From positions 62,001-126,000 of the forward strand of contig NZ_JAUXVR010000029.1 in NCBI RefSeq assembly GCF_030680395.1: a stretch of DNA of 64,000 nucleotides. The letters are read 5' to 3'. The notes below the pieces were generated by a model. That model was not told the origin of the DNA, did no database searches, and was given only the letters and a program-made list of their open reading frames with translations. This stretch comes from Methylobacter sp. GTDB taxonomy: Bacteria; Pseudomonadota; Gammaproteobacteria; Methylococcales; Methylomonadaceae. The translations under genes were made by a program, and so were the position numbers. Shown here in pieces: positions 37,045 through 45,467 of the stretch (position 1 is its first letter; each line of letters opens with the position of its first letter).

Positions 37045-37402
37045 CTTGGTCGTTGTTTCTCGTTCCCACGCGCTGCGTCAAGGCCATTAAGTTAAGCGTT
37101 GTAGGAGCGGGCCGCGCCCGCGATGAAAGCGCTGCAACTTTGCAATCGTCGTCCAAATGTCGCGGGCGCGGCCCGCTCCTACGGCGTCATTGTCTTCTTA
37201 ACTTTGGCAGTGACTCGCTACGTGAGAATGCAGTCAAGGTGCGCTACGAACGGTGAATTGCCGACAATGCGCAAAACATAAACTTTTCTAAATACATGAC
37301 GTAGAGCGGGAATAAAGCAAAACAAACTTTATGCATCCAAAGCCGAACATCCCTAACACTTTATTGATTGAACAACGCAGGCTCCGTTTAAAAGGACATG
37401 AA
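37045..37402. other. Gap with a GC-rich inverted repeat
   Basis: This 358-base gap between the receptor and the amidohydrolase holds the 23-base inverted repeat at 37101-37182 inside a partial CGTTCCCACGCGCTGCGT copy. There is no gene. The large hairpin may act as a transcription or mRNA-stability boundary between the two genes. Confidence 0.5.
37101..37182. repeat. Perfect 23-base GC-rich inverted repeat
   Basis: The arms at 37101-37123 and 37160-37182 (GTAGGAGCGGGCCGCGCCCG...) are exact complements around a 36-base loop. The structure is typical of REP or BIME elements dispersed in intergenic DNA. Confidence 0.8.
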
Positions 37403-38641
37403 ATGCAAAATCGCCTGATAATGAAAATACACGCCCTCATCAAACCGTTATTGTTTTTAACCTTAACGGCCGTTGCCTCATTTCCGATTATCGCTCAAGA
37501 AACGGCACCCGTTCTTATTCATGCCGCGCGCGTTTTCGACGGCAATAATATGAGGACGAATACCTCGGTATTGGTGGTCGGCGGGCTTATCGCCCAAATC
37601 GACGCCCGCGAGACATTCAAGTCCGGTGCGGCAAAAGTCATCGATTTGGGCGATGCAACCTTGCTGCCGGGTTTCATCGAATTGCATGGACATATGGCCT
37701 ATCAACATATTCCGGCCGATACCGTTCTAAAGCACGGCATCACCACGATCCGGGACGTAGGCGGGCCGTTGCACCCGCCTTATGGCGGCGACGGCAGCTT
37801 GCGTGTGCTGACCTCCGGGCCGATTATCACCGCGCCCGGCGGTTATCCGATACCTGAATTGGGGGCTGAAAATATCGCCATAGCCGTTGCCACCGAACAG
37901 CAAGCGCGGGAAACTGTCCGCACCCTTATTAACGGCGGCGCGGTCGTGATTAAGGTCGCGTTGGAGCCGGGCGGCGAAGCGGGCGCGCCGTGGGCCTCGG
38001 GTCATCATCATGCCGATGGCGGTCCCCATCGCAAGACTTCCCGCTCAAAAAAGCGATGGCCGCTATTATCCGAACATATCGTCAGGGCGATAGTCGATGA
38101 AGCCCATCGACAGGGACGCAAAGTGGCGGCGCATATCGGCGAGGCAAAAGGCGCAAAGATAGCCGTTGATGCCGGCATTGATGAATGGGCGCATGTGCCT
38201 TGCGACATTATTCCGGATGCGTTGCTGAAAAAAGCGGTATCGCAACAGGTAAAAACAATCACCACGCTGGATACCTTATCCAAGTGTACGGGGGCCGCTC
38301 ACAATGCCCGCGCTTTTGCGGCATTGGGCGGGGCGCTTTTATACGGTGCCGAGATTGCGCATCCCGACATTCCCTGGGGCATTGATGCGCAGGAGCTTAT
38401 CGCTATGATGCATCTGGCAAACATGCAGCCGATTGAGGTCTTGCGTAGCGCGACATCGAAATCAGGCCGGTATTTGAATAGTCCGCTGCTGGGCACTCTG
38501 CAACCGGGCGCCCCGGCCGATATGATTGCCGTCAAAGGCGACCCTACGCATGCGCTAAAAATACTCGAATATCCCGATCTTGTAGTGTCGGGCGGAAGCA
38601 TTATCCTCAACAATTTTGAAAGGAGTGTCACAATGCCTTAA
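37403..38641 (+). CDS. Exported amidohydrolase-family protein
   Basis: This protein of about 412 residues has an N-terminal signal sequence (LLFLTLTAVASFPIIAQ) and an imidazolonepropionase-like amidohydrolase fold. Metal-ligand motifs are visible: GFIELHGHM (HxH), VAAHIGEA, EWAHVP and the C-terminal GAEIAHPDIPWGID, where the usual Thr-Asp is changed. A His-rich SGHHHADGGPH loop lies in the middle. Such enzymes hydrolyse cyclic amides or dipeptide-like bonds in the periplasm. It lies directly downstream of a TonB receptor and may process its imported ligand. ATG 37403 has AGGA 7 bases upstream; an ATG at 37421 is a second candidate. Confidence 0.8.
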   Translation: MQNRLIMKIHALIKPLLFLTLTAVASFPIIAQETAPVLIHAARVFDGNNMRTNTSVLVVGGLIAQIDARETFKSGAAKVIDLGDATLLPGFIELHGHMAYQHIPADTVLKHGITTIRDVGGPLHPPYGGDGSLRVLTSGPIITAPGGYPIPELGAENIAIAVATEQQARETVRTLINGGAVVIKVALEPGGEAGAPWASGHHHADGGPHRKTSRSKKRWPLLSEHIVRAIVDEAHRQGRKVAAHIGEAKGAKIAVDAGIDEWAHVPCDIIPDALLKKAVSQQVKTITTLDTLSKCTGAAHNARAFAALGGALLYGAEIAHPDIPWGIDAQELIAMMHLANMQPIEVLRSATSKSGRYLNSPLLGTLQPGAPADMIAVKGDPTHALKILEYPDLVVSGGSIILNNFERSVTMP

Positions 38642-38755
38642 TGTACACGACCGCCTGAATGCCTTACACTAACGTCAACCATAATGCTCAAATGTCTTAT
38701 ATGACGATAGCCGTTACGGGGATGCAACATTGCTAATCATTTAAGGAAAATTCTC

Positions 38756-39100
38756 ATGAAATTAAAATCTATTACTGTATTAATGGCTGCCATCGCTCTT
38801 GGCTTAAGCTCACAGGCTAACGCTACCGAACATCATACAGCGCAAGCACTGGAGCATTCGGCTATGGCTACGGCACATGGACAAGACGGTCATGCCGACC
38901 AACTGCTTAAGCATGCTGAAGAAGGTCTAAAACATGCCGAAGCGGCTGAAAAGGAACATGCTGAGGCGCATGTGCATATGACTGATGCGGTTAAGCATTT
39001 AAAAGAAGCTATAGCTCACGCTAAACAAGGACATGCCGATGTCGGTACCAAGCATACCGAAGAAGCAATGACCCATATGCGTCAATCCATCGGTCAATAA
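38756..39100 (+). CDS. smbP: SmbP-like small metal-binding protein
   Basis: This 114-residue secreted protein has a signal peptide (MKLKSITVLMAAIALGLSSQ, then ANA) and a mature part made of repeated helical heptads with histidines: HHTAQALEHSAMATAHGQDG, ADQLLKHAEEGLKHAEAAEK, HAEAHVHMTDAVKHLKEAIA and related. This matches SmbP, the periplasmic copper-binding four-helix protein described from Nitrosomonas. It probably buffers copper or other divalent metals. It stands alone, with an AAGGAAAA site before the ATG. Confidence 0.88.
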   Translation: MKLKSITVLMAAIALGLSSQANATEHHTAQALEHSAMATAHGQDGHADQLLKHAEEGLKHAEAAEKEHAEAHVHMTDAVKHLKEAIAHAKQGHADVGTKHTEEAMTHMRQSIGQ

Positions 39101-39213
39101 AAAACCGGTATGATGAACGGTGGTTGAGAACTTTCTTGACCACCGCCTGGTGCTGTAATCATCCCTGATATAAGACCGCCTATTGGAATTCGTTCAAGCC
39201 GTTTTAGTAAAAA

Positions 39214-39525
39214 CTAGGCTTTCTGTTTAATCTCGCAGCTTGTTCTTAACAAATCCACTCGCTGCCGTAGCTCTCTGCCCGGTTTGAAATAAGGTGAATA
39301 CCGGGCCGGCAACTTTAATTCCGCTCCGGTTCTGGGGTTTCGGCCTGTAAAAGGCGGGTGGTAATGCAGGGAAAAACTGCCAAAGCCCCGGATTTCTATT
39401 CTATCGTTAGCGGTCAACGCTTTACTCATCTGCTCGATCATGCAGCCAACGGCCAGTTCCACCGCTTTCCGCTCTAAATGCGGCCATTTTTTAGCCAATA
39501 GGTCGATGAGTTCCGATTTAGTCAT
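39214..39525 (-). CDS. IHF beta / HU-family DNA-binding protein
   Basis: This 103-residue protein has the IHF/HU fold: [51 protein letters not shown] and the arm motif [20 protein letters not shown]. The length and the RNPRTG arm are those of IHF beta (IhfB). A C-terminal extension of about 10 residues is extra. It may be a second IhfB paralogue. AGGAG lies 5 bases before the ATG. Confidence 0.88.
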   Translation of the reverse strand: MTKSELIDLLAKKWPHLERKAVELAVGCMIEQMSKALTANDRIEIRGFGSFSLHYHPPFTGRNPRTGAELKLPARYSPYFKPGRELRQRVDLLRTSCEIKQKA

Positions 39526-39874
39526 GTTAGCTCCTGTGTTGGGTTGAAAGTCAGATAGGGTTGTACGGCATATGACCTATTTTGCTGTGTTAAATGCCTT
39601 GGAAGTCCGGATAATGATTTGTTTAAGTCCAGTATTTATGCAGCCTGTAAGCATTTTTATAACGCAAACTTAAATGTTAAGCATGTATCGTGCCAATTTG
39701 CGCGGCTTATTGTCGCGCGTCAATCGGTCACATTTTCAAGGCCGATTTTATTCATTAGAATATTTGCAACTCTTGTGATTGCTCCCTTATTCAGGGAATT
39801 AGAGTTTAGCTATCCTTCCTCTTTAAATGCGGCCGGCAGCCCTGACCGCATCTTTTTAGCTTACGGGTGAAATC
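39526..39874. other. Gap between divergent genes
   Basis: This 349-base region is shared by the divergent ihfB-like and M41-like genes. It must hold both promoters, but no clear -35/-10 pair could be assigned. The plus-strand frame from 39619 lacks coding character. Confidence 0.4.
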
Positions 39875-40558
39875 ATGAAACGGAATTACCAGACGGATAC
39901 ATCCTATACCATTAACGATCACGATTTGATCAGACAAATAGCCTTCCATGAGGCGGGTCACGCTGCCGCCATTTATCTTTACAATAAACAAAAGCAACTG
40001 CCCTCGGTGTATTTTCAAATCACTATTAAGGCATTGGATTGTCAAAAAGACAGTTCTTTGGATAACCGCTTGGCTTATGATCATTTTGCCGCAGTCGTGG
40101 AAGGAGGCCGCCTGATTCAAAGCCTGCCGGTTGCGCTGATTGAAAGCACCCATTATTTCTCGGCCGCTGAGCAAGATGCCTATCAGACTGCTTTTGAAGC
40201 GGATATGATCAATTTATTGGCAGGGCCTCTGGCGGAAGCAAAACATGTGGCTCTTCGTGATGATGAGCAGTTTAATGCCCGACTGGTTAACATTGATGCC
40301 TTGCATTATTACGGCGGCACATCCGACCTTGAAAAGGTTTATGAGTATCTGGATATTTTTATTGCAGCCGGAAGTCGGCACGAAGAAAAGCTGGTTGAGC
40401 TGTTTGACAAAGCCTTTGAGTTCATAAGCTCACACACTCATTGGAAGGCTATTGAGTGTCTGGCGGACTATATTCTTAACAACAAGGAAAATATAATCAG
40501 CTGCGAGGAGGCGATTGCCGTACTGGACGAAAGCGGGTGGCCGCGGACGAAGTATTAG
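39875..40558 (+). CDS. Orphan M41-like metallopeptidase
   Basis: This 227-residue protein has the HEAGHAAAIYLYNK zinc motif (HExxH) at about residue 30 and a later NLLAGPLAEAKHVALRDDEQ followed by GGTSDLEKVYEYLD, which resembles the GASNDLxxA segment of the FtsH (M41) peptidase domain. There is no AAA ATPase domain and no membrane segment, so it looks like a free-standing protease domain or a regulatory relative. GGTGA precedes the ATG. The substrate is unknown. Confidence 0.65.
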   Translation: MKRNYQTDTSYTINDHDLIRQIAFHEAGHAAAIYLYNKQKQLPSVYFQITIKALDCQKDSSLDNRLAYDHFAAVVEGGRLIQSLPVALIESTHYFSAAEQDAYQTAFEADMINLLAGPLAEAKHVALRDDEQFNARLVNIDALHYYGGTSDLEKVYEYLDIFIAAGSRHEEKLVELFDKAFEFISSHTHWKAIECLADYILNNKENIISCEEAIAVLDESGWPRTKY

Positions 40559-40615
40559 TCTTTTGTCGAGGAAAAGGCAAAGGTCTCAGGCTGCGCTATG
40601 TTTTGCAAGTGCAGG

Positions 40616-40807
40616 TTAAAAATGAATCATTAAGCAGTCGATATGGGTAGTCGATGAAATGAGGATGATGTCGCCGTATTCGGGGTGTTTGACACATTTG
40701 GCAGCAATCATTCCGGCACAGTCACATCGCTCAATTTCGTCGTAAACTTCGTCGGAAATTGCTGCATATTGCCGTACCGTAAGGGGGGTTATCTTTGCTA
40801 CTTTCAT
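40616..40807 (-). CDS. Small hypothetical protein
   Basis: This 63-residue protein (MKVAKITPLTVRQYAAISDE, VYDEIERCDCAGMIAAKCVK and so on) has a CxC pair and a later Cys. It has a good ribosome site (GGAGAG, 8 bases before ATG 40807) and no recognised family. It is probably real because of the start signal and balanced composition. Confidence 0.55.
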   Translation of the reverse strand: MKVAKITPLTVRQYAAISDEVYDEIERCDCAGMIAAKCVKHPEYGDIILISSTTHIDCLMIHF

Positions 40808-40989
40808 TTGTATACTCTCCGATAGATTAAAAAGTGAGCATAGCCGGTAGTGCTATTTTGTTTATGAATATTCTCATTTATTATTGAAACTCAAGGTTAG
40901 CTAACGCATCAATGTAAGCAGTTCTGCATATTGAAAAATGATCTGACGATTTCTTCATCACGCCGCGTACTTCGTTTCACTCTCCTCCT

Positions 40990-42030
40990 TCATTGCTTAA
41001 TCTGCAAAACCTCCACAGTACTCCAGACAGCTTCAATAAAATCCGTATCCATTTCAGGCATACCGTTCTGTATCCATTGCACCAGCACTTTGGCAATATT
41101 GGGATAGGTAATATGGACGGCGCGGTTGTCATGCAGCCAGTGTTCAATAACTGAGCTGTCCATATCATGCATGATGTGCCCGTAACCTAACTGCTGTAAG
41201 GCGGCGGCATTGGAGATTTGTTCCATTTGCGCATGCAGCGGTTTAGCCAGGATTCTTTTGCCCAGTTGCAGCGATTCACTGGCCAGCTCAAATCCGGCAT
41301 TGCTGATAATACCGGCGCAATCGTATAAATCTTTCTGGAAACCGTTGCGCGACAGCGAATTGCAGGTGATGTGGGCGAATTTGGATGGAACCGGTTCCGG
41401 CGAATAAATATGAAAGTCAAAATTTTTAAAGGGCGACAAAAGCCGGATGACTTCATTCTGGTCTTCGAAAGGAAGGTACACAATGATCTTGTTTTTGATA
41501 ATGCTTTTTGGCGTTTCGGGCGTGTCGATAATGGGCGGTAAAATGGGCTGGCCAAAATGATGCCAGTGTAAACCGACACCCACATCAGCCGGGGCAAAAT
41601 ACTTTATAACTTGATTGGCGATAGGATCCGATCCCTCTCTGGGGATTTTATGGTTAAACGCATATTGATGTCCGATGCCCAAAACAGGCTTTTTCTGGTT
41701 TTTTGCCGCCCAGGCGGTAACCGGTTCAAAATCGCTGATGACCAGATTATAGCTGCTTAAATCCAGTGATTTTATATCTTTTATAAAAGTAATGGGTTTG
41801 GCATCGCATGCGGTTTTCAAATAGCTGACTTGGCCTTTCTCGGTATGAAAGGTCAGGCCGGTGCGTGATTGATAGCCGTTAAAGACTTCCATATCGAAAT
41901 ACTTATCCGCAGGGCGGCCGGTAAATTGAAAGGTAACGTCAATTCCGGCGGCATAAAGTTCTTTCGCCATCACCCGCGCGCGAGTGATGTGGCCGTTACC
42001 GGTGCCCTGTACGCCATAAAAAATATTCAT
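40990..42030 (-). CDS. MJ1255/VC2487-family glycosyltransferase
   Basis: This 346-residue protein matches the MJ1255/VC2487 family (TIGR00661-like, MurG-like GT-B fold). It opens with NIFYGVQGTGNGHITRARVM (nucleotide-sugar transferases of this kind begin with a Gly-rich GxGHxxRA motif), has LVISDFEPVTAWAAK in the middle and the C-terminal ISNAGFELASESLQLGKRIL acceptor-binding stretch. Its start overlaps the PAP2 phosphatase stop by ATGA. In this lipid cluster, glycosylation of a diacylglycerol acceptor is a reasonable guess, but the substrate is unknown. Confidence 0.85.
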   Translation of the reverse strand: MNIFYGVQGTGNGHITRARVMAKELYAAGIDVTFQFTGRPADKYFDMEVFNGYQSRTGLTFHTEKGQVSYLKTACDAKPITFIKDIKSLDLSSYNLVISDFEPVTAWAAKNQKKPVLGIGHQYAFNHKIPREGSDPIANQVIKYFAPADVGVGLHWHHFGQPILPPIIDTPETPKSIIKNKIIVYLPFEDQNEVIRLLSPFKNFDFHIYSPEPVPSKFAHITCNSLSRNGFQKDLYDCAGIISNAGFELASESLQLGKRILAKPLHAQMEQISNAAALQQLGYGHIMHDMDSSVIEHWLHDNRAVHITYPNIAKVLVQWIQNGMPEMDTDFIEAVWSTVEVLQIKQ

Positions 42031-42551
42031 ATTACGATTTGTCCCAAACTAAAGAGCGCTGTACCGATGCCCAAGATGACGCCTACCAACGTATCGGTCG
42101 GGAAATGCACGCCCAGCACCACGCGGGAGAAACCGACCAATGCCGCCCAACAATAAAGAAGGATCATTAAGGGGGGTAAGTAATAACCGAGCAAAGTCGC
42201 CATCATGAAAGCGGCGGACGTATGGCCGGATGGAAAACTGAATTGATCCGAGGGCGTAATAATGCTGCGAAAGTTTTGTAAAGCAGCTTGCGGCCGATTG
42301 CGTTTCAGGCTGTTTTTTAATACAAAATAGATGGGTCTTTCGATTAAAAAAGCCAACAGAACAGCATGCAAAAAGGGGCTTTCAAAACCCTCACTCCAAT
42401 ATAGCAAGCCTATGATGACCAGATACAGCGGGCCGTCGCCGGTTTTCGATATATAGCGGCTGGCCTTGGTCAAGGTGCCGTGTATTCTGGCATTGATCAG
42501 CCAGGTGAACATGAAAACGTCGTATTTATGGATGGAATAGAGCAGTTTCAT
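42027..42551 (-). CDS. PAP2-type membrane phosphatase
   Basis: This 174-residue membrane protein carries the three PAP2 motifs: KNSLKRNRP (KxxxxxxRP), FSFPSGHT (PSGH) and SRVVLGVHFPTD (SRxxxxxHxxxD). Several membrane helices surround them. It would dephosphorylate a lipid phosphate such as phosphatidate or undecaprenyl diphosphate. It is translationally coupled to the glycosyltransferase and has 11-bp-phased Pho-like half-sites upstream, so generation of diacylglycerol for glycolipid synthesis is plausible. Confidence 0.92.
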   Translation of the reverse strand: MKLLYSIHKYDVFMFTWLINARIHGTLTKASRYISKTGDGPLYLVIIGLLYWSEGFESPFLHAVLLAFLIERPIYFVLKNSLKRNRPQAALQNFRSIITPSDQFSFPSGHTSAAFMMATLLGYYLPPLMILLYCWAALVGFSRVVLGVHFPTDTLVGVILGIGTALFSLGQIVI

Positions 42552-42648
42552 ATCTTTATCCTCTTGAGAGAAACTCTACAAAAGCCGGTTGCGATCTTTT
42601 GCGGGGACGAAAGGCGTTAACCTTCAAGGCAAAGCATAAAACTCTTCT

Positions 42649-42688
42649 GTGACAAAGATATGAACGTTTGTTTAAGTTTTTGTGACAA
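42649..42688 (-). promoter_or_regulatory. Pho-box-like array upstream of PAP2-GT operon
   Basis: Read on the minus strand from 42688: TTGTCAC-AAAA-ACTTAAA-CAAA, then CGTTCAT-ATCT-TTGTCAC. These are four 7-base half-sites exactly 11 bases apart. TTGTCAC matches the PhoB half-site CTGTCA(C/T) at 6 of 7 positions twice, and CGTTCAT at 5 of 7. It lies just after the plcP-like stop (42693) and about 100 bases before the PAP2 start. Confidence 0.6.
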
Positions 42689-42692
42689 AGAC

Positions 42693-43490
42693 TTACGCTA
42701 CTTGTGCATATTCGGGTTGCGGCTCAAGCTGCTGATCCAGCAGTTGCTGACTTTCTTCCAGCCAGTGGACAATGGACAGCTGTCCGGCTTCATCTTCGAT
42801 CAATGCGGTGCAACTTTCCACCCAGTCGCCGCAATTGCAGTAGGTTTTACCGAATTCCATTTCAGTTATGTCGGCGTGATGGATGTGTCCGCAAATAATC
42901 CCGTCCACATGCCTTTTTTGCGCTTCCAGGCTTAGGATATGCTGATAGTTATCCATGAAACTGATGATGTTTTTGACCTTGTGCTTTAAAAATGCGGAGA
43001 TGGACCAGTATTTGAAGCCCATTTTTGAGCGCAACACATTCAGCCAGCGGTTGATGACCAACAATACCTCATAAGCCTCGCCGCCGATGTAAGCCAGATT
43101 TTTATTGTGACAGACGATGCTGTCGAATTCATCGCCGTGCAGAACCAGGAACTTGCGGCCGTCCCGGGTGGTATGAATGGCATTGAGCTGTATATCAACA
43201 CCGTTAAAATGCATCCCGGCATGTTTGCGGAACGGCTCGTCGTGATTGCCGGGTATATAAATGACCCGTGTGCCTTTTTTGGCCTTGTCGATCACCCGTT
43301 GCACAATGTCGCCGTGCAGGGCAGGCCAATAAAAGCCGGATTTGAATTTCCACAAATCGATAATGTCACCGACCAGATAGAGATAGTCGCATTCGACATT
43401 ATCGAGAAAATCCCTCAGCTGTTCAGCCTTGCAGCCTTTAGTGCCCAGATGGGTGTCTGAGATCCAAATTGAACGATACTTTAATGTCAT
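42693..43490 (-). CDS. PlcP/LpxH-like metallophosphoesterase
   Basis: This protein of about 265 residues has the full calcineurin-like metal-binding set: SIWISDTHLG, LVGDIIDLW, IPGNHDE, HGDEFD and CGHIHHADI. The stretches HLGTKGCKAEQLRDFL and KAKKGTRVIYIPGNHDEPFR resemble the branch often annotated UDP-2,3-diacylglucosamine diphosphatase, which includes the phospholipase C PlcP (SMc00171) of Sinorhizobium. PlcP removes phospholipid head groups under phosphate starvation. AGGTGG lies 5 bases before ATG 43490. The Pho-like box upstream and the ornithine-lipid genes nearby favour the PlcP reading; LpxH-like activity remains the alternative. Confidence 0.8.
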   Translation of the reverse strand: MTLKYRSIWISDTHLGTKGCKAEQLRDFLDNVECDYLYLVGDIIDLWKFKSGFYWPALHGDIVQRVIDKAKKGTRVIYIPGNHDEPFRKHAGMHFNGVDIQLNAIHTTRDGRKFLVLHGDEFDSIVCHNKNLAYIGGEAYEVLLVINRWLNVLRSKMGFKYWSISAFLKHKVKNIISFMDNYQHILSLEAQKRHVDGIICGHIHHADITEMEFGKTYCNCGDWVESCTALIEDEAGQLSIVHWLEESQQLLDQQLEPQPEYAQVA

Positions 43491-43539
43491 GCTATCCACC
43501 TTTAACAAGTTTCGATGGTAGCTAAAATACCCTTGAATT

Positions 43540-43568
43540 ATTACAGGAAGTTAACTGTTTGATGACGT
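43540..43568 (-). promoter_or_regulatory. Pho-box-like site upstream of plcP-like gene
   Basis: On the minus strand, ACGTCAT-CAAA-CAGTTAA-CTTC-CTGTAAT has half-sites at 0, 11 and 22 bases. Ten bases downstream of the last half-site is TATTTT, a possible -10, which is the spacing expected at PhoB-activated promoters. The gene starts 50 bases downstream at 43490. Confidence 0.55.
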
Positions 43569-43580
43569 TTCCATTAAGTT

Positions 43581-44357
43581 TCAGCGGCCTGCTTCAATGT
43601 CTACCCACTCTTTCAGTTGCAGCACCACCCACGCGCCGTCATCCAACGTCAGGTCGTGGCCTGCCCAAAGATGTCTGCGAAGTTCCAGATTCCACTTTTT
43701 GTGTATCGCCTCTGAGCAGGCCGGCGCAACCAGTCGATCGCCTAGTCCGTTTAATAATAAAACCGGTTGCTTCGGTTTTATCTTGCCGGGCCGATAAGTT
43801 GCAGCCGCTATAATCTGGCGGACGCTGTTTTTAAGGCTTATGGGGCGTTCATTTTGTATCTTTTCCCAGACGCGAATGGTTTGTTTCCGCTGATTTCGGC
43901 GGTTGCTTGTCAACCGCAAGATTCCCGATTCCCGGTTATGCAAGTCGCGCATCATCGCCAATGCGACAAAGTCTCGGTAACTTTGCCAGCGTAGCCGGTG
44001 ATAAAAGGGACTCACATCGGCAAAACTGGTGTTCATCAGGGTTGCGCCGCAAATATCCTCGGGATAGCGGCGCATCCACTCCCAGGCCACCATCGCTCCC
44101 AGCGAAAGCGCAAGAATCGTTGCCGGTTGTTGTATGGCACCCCTATCCAGCGCATCGTGGCGTACGCTGTCGGTTATCGCCTTGATCGTGTTCGGACTGG
44201 TTTCCCGATGAAAGCAACCGGTGCCGGGCAAATCCAGCAGCGTTATTTGAGCCTCCGGAAATGCCGATTTTAAAAGAGGAACAAAATCGCCCCAATGTCC
44301 CGACTCACGCGCCAAGCCTCTCAGCAGTATCCAGTTTTTTCCTGGCGCTTTATTCAT
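43581..44357 (-). CDS. Alpha/beta-hydrolase
   Basis: This protein of about 258 residues has an alpha/beta-hydrolase layout: WILLRGLARESGHWGDFVPL, LLDLPGTGCFHRE, the nucleophile elbow LALSLGAMVAW (Ser in xLSLG, with Ala in place of the first Gly), NGLGDRLV for the acid and WAGHDLTLDD for the histidine. The start ATG 44357 overlaps the M14-like gene by 8 bases. It could be a lipase or esterase; no specific substrate can be assigned. Confidence 0.8.
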   Translation of the reverse strand: MNKAPGKNWILLRGLARESGHWGDFVPLLKSAFPEAQITLLDLPGTGCFHRETSPNTIKAITDSVRHDALDRGAIQQPATILALSLGAMVAWEWMRRYPEDICGATLMNTSFADVSPFYHRLRWQSYRDFVALAMMRDLHNRESGILRLTSNRRNQRKQTIRVWEKIQNERPISLKNSVRQIIAAATYRPGKIKPKQPVLLLNGLGDRLVAPACSEAIHKKWNLELRRHLWAGHDLTLDDGAWVVLQLKEWVDIEAGR

Positions 44358-45366
44358 ACCAAAGACCTGAGGCCTTTTTTTCATAGGCTGCCTTTTGTCG
44401 CGGCTTCAGCTGTGTCCATTGTTCCGGATACAAAAGGCTGCGGTATAAAAAGTCAAACAGCATGAAATGCCGCCGAAAAATCCGTTGCTGACGGTGCGGC
44501 AGCAGCGGATGGAACAAGCCGTGCCGCGAGAATAGATGCATCGGACTTTTGCGCAGCCAAAGCCATGAGCCCATTTCCAGTGTCAACGGCAGGAATAAGC
44601 GTTCGGCCTCAAAGCGTTGCACAAAATCATCGAACAGGTAATCCCACAGGTCGCCGTTAATCATATATTCCTGACAGGTCGGTTCAATCCTGTAGATATG
44701 GTGTTGATAGCAACGATCAAACAGTTCTTTTAAGGCCAAGGTTTCGGCAATAAAGGCAAACGGGGTCTTGCGCGAGGCGTAGGGAAACCATAGTCGATCC
44801 TGAATGCCGAATCCCGAGTGCAAATCCAGGGCGATCGACAACGGAGAATTGAACATGTGTTGTTGTACAACGCGGCATAAAGCTTGAGCTTCCTTTTCCA
44901 TTTTGGATTCATCGCCGCGATACCAGGGCAGGCGGGGAGTGAGGCGGTGGCCGCTGAAAATACGGGTTGCGCCTATGCCTTCCACAGGCGAGTTGCGCAT
45001 CAGGTCGACGCCGTTGCCATTGCAACGCGTGCCCAGATAAACGCCGACCGGATTGACGAGGGGGACAAAAACCAGTCGGGATTTTTCCAGCCGGGCCAGA
45101 AATTCCTGATCCCAGTCCAATAGCTGACTGATGGTTTCCATATAGGACAGGATCACTTCGGAACCGATTTTCTCCAGTCCATGTACGCCGCCGAAAAAGG
45201 CCAATACAGGCACATCGGGCTGAGTCGATCCCAGGGTAATGCAATGAATGGGGAATTCATGATCCTGGTATTGGATCTTTTCTATGACCTCGGTTTGGGC
45301 TCGGTCTCCTAATTGCTCAATAATGCGTTCAAGTTGTTCGAGTTCAGGGAATTTAATGGCAGTCAT
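44350..45366 (-). CDS. M14-family metallocarboxypeptidase-like protein
   Basis: This 338-residue protein has zinc-site motifs of the M14/AstE-like superfamily: FFGGVHGLEKIGSEVILSYM (HxxE), VPLVNPVGVYLGTRCNGNGV, VDLMRNSPVEG and LDLHSGFG (third ligand His). The LEMGSWLWLRKSP stretch may hold the catalytic Glu. It may cleave a terminal amide or peptide bond. It belongs to the DUF2817-like group by appearance. Its stop overlaps the hydrolase start, so the two are co-expressed. Confidence 0.75.
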   Translation of the reverse strand: MTAIKFPELEQLERIIEQLGDRAQTEVIEKIQYQDHEFPIHCITLGSTQPDVPVLAFFGGVHGLEKIGSEVILSYMETISQLLDWDQEFLARLEKSRLVFVPLVNPVGVYLGTRCNGNGVDLMRNSPVEGIGATRIFSGHRLTPRLPWYRGDESKMEKEAQALCRVVQQHMFNSPLSIALDLHSGFGIQDRLWFPYASRKTPFAFIAETLALKELFDRCYQHHIYRIEPTCQEYMINGDLWDYLFDDFVQRFEAERLFLPLTLEMGSWLWLRKSPMHLFSRHGLFHPLLPHRQQRIFRRHFMLFDFLYRSLLYPEQWTQLKPRQKAAYEKKASGLWYE

Positions 45367-45467
45367 AAAACCGAATCAGTATTTATAGTCAAATACAGCA
45401 CTATTTCCCAAAAAACCGGTTGCGACAATAATTCTTTTTTCATACTGGATTCATGCAAGGGAGGTGA

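Noticed and set aside
39110-39150. Inverted sequence CGGTGGT...ACCACCG after smbP
   Set aside because: It has a short stem with mismatches and no T-run, so a terminator cannot be claimed.
45367-45467. Possible Pho-like box before the M14-like gene
   Set aside because: No CTGTCAT-like half-sites with 11-base phasing; matches were at chance level.
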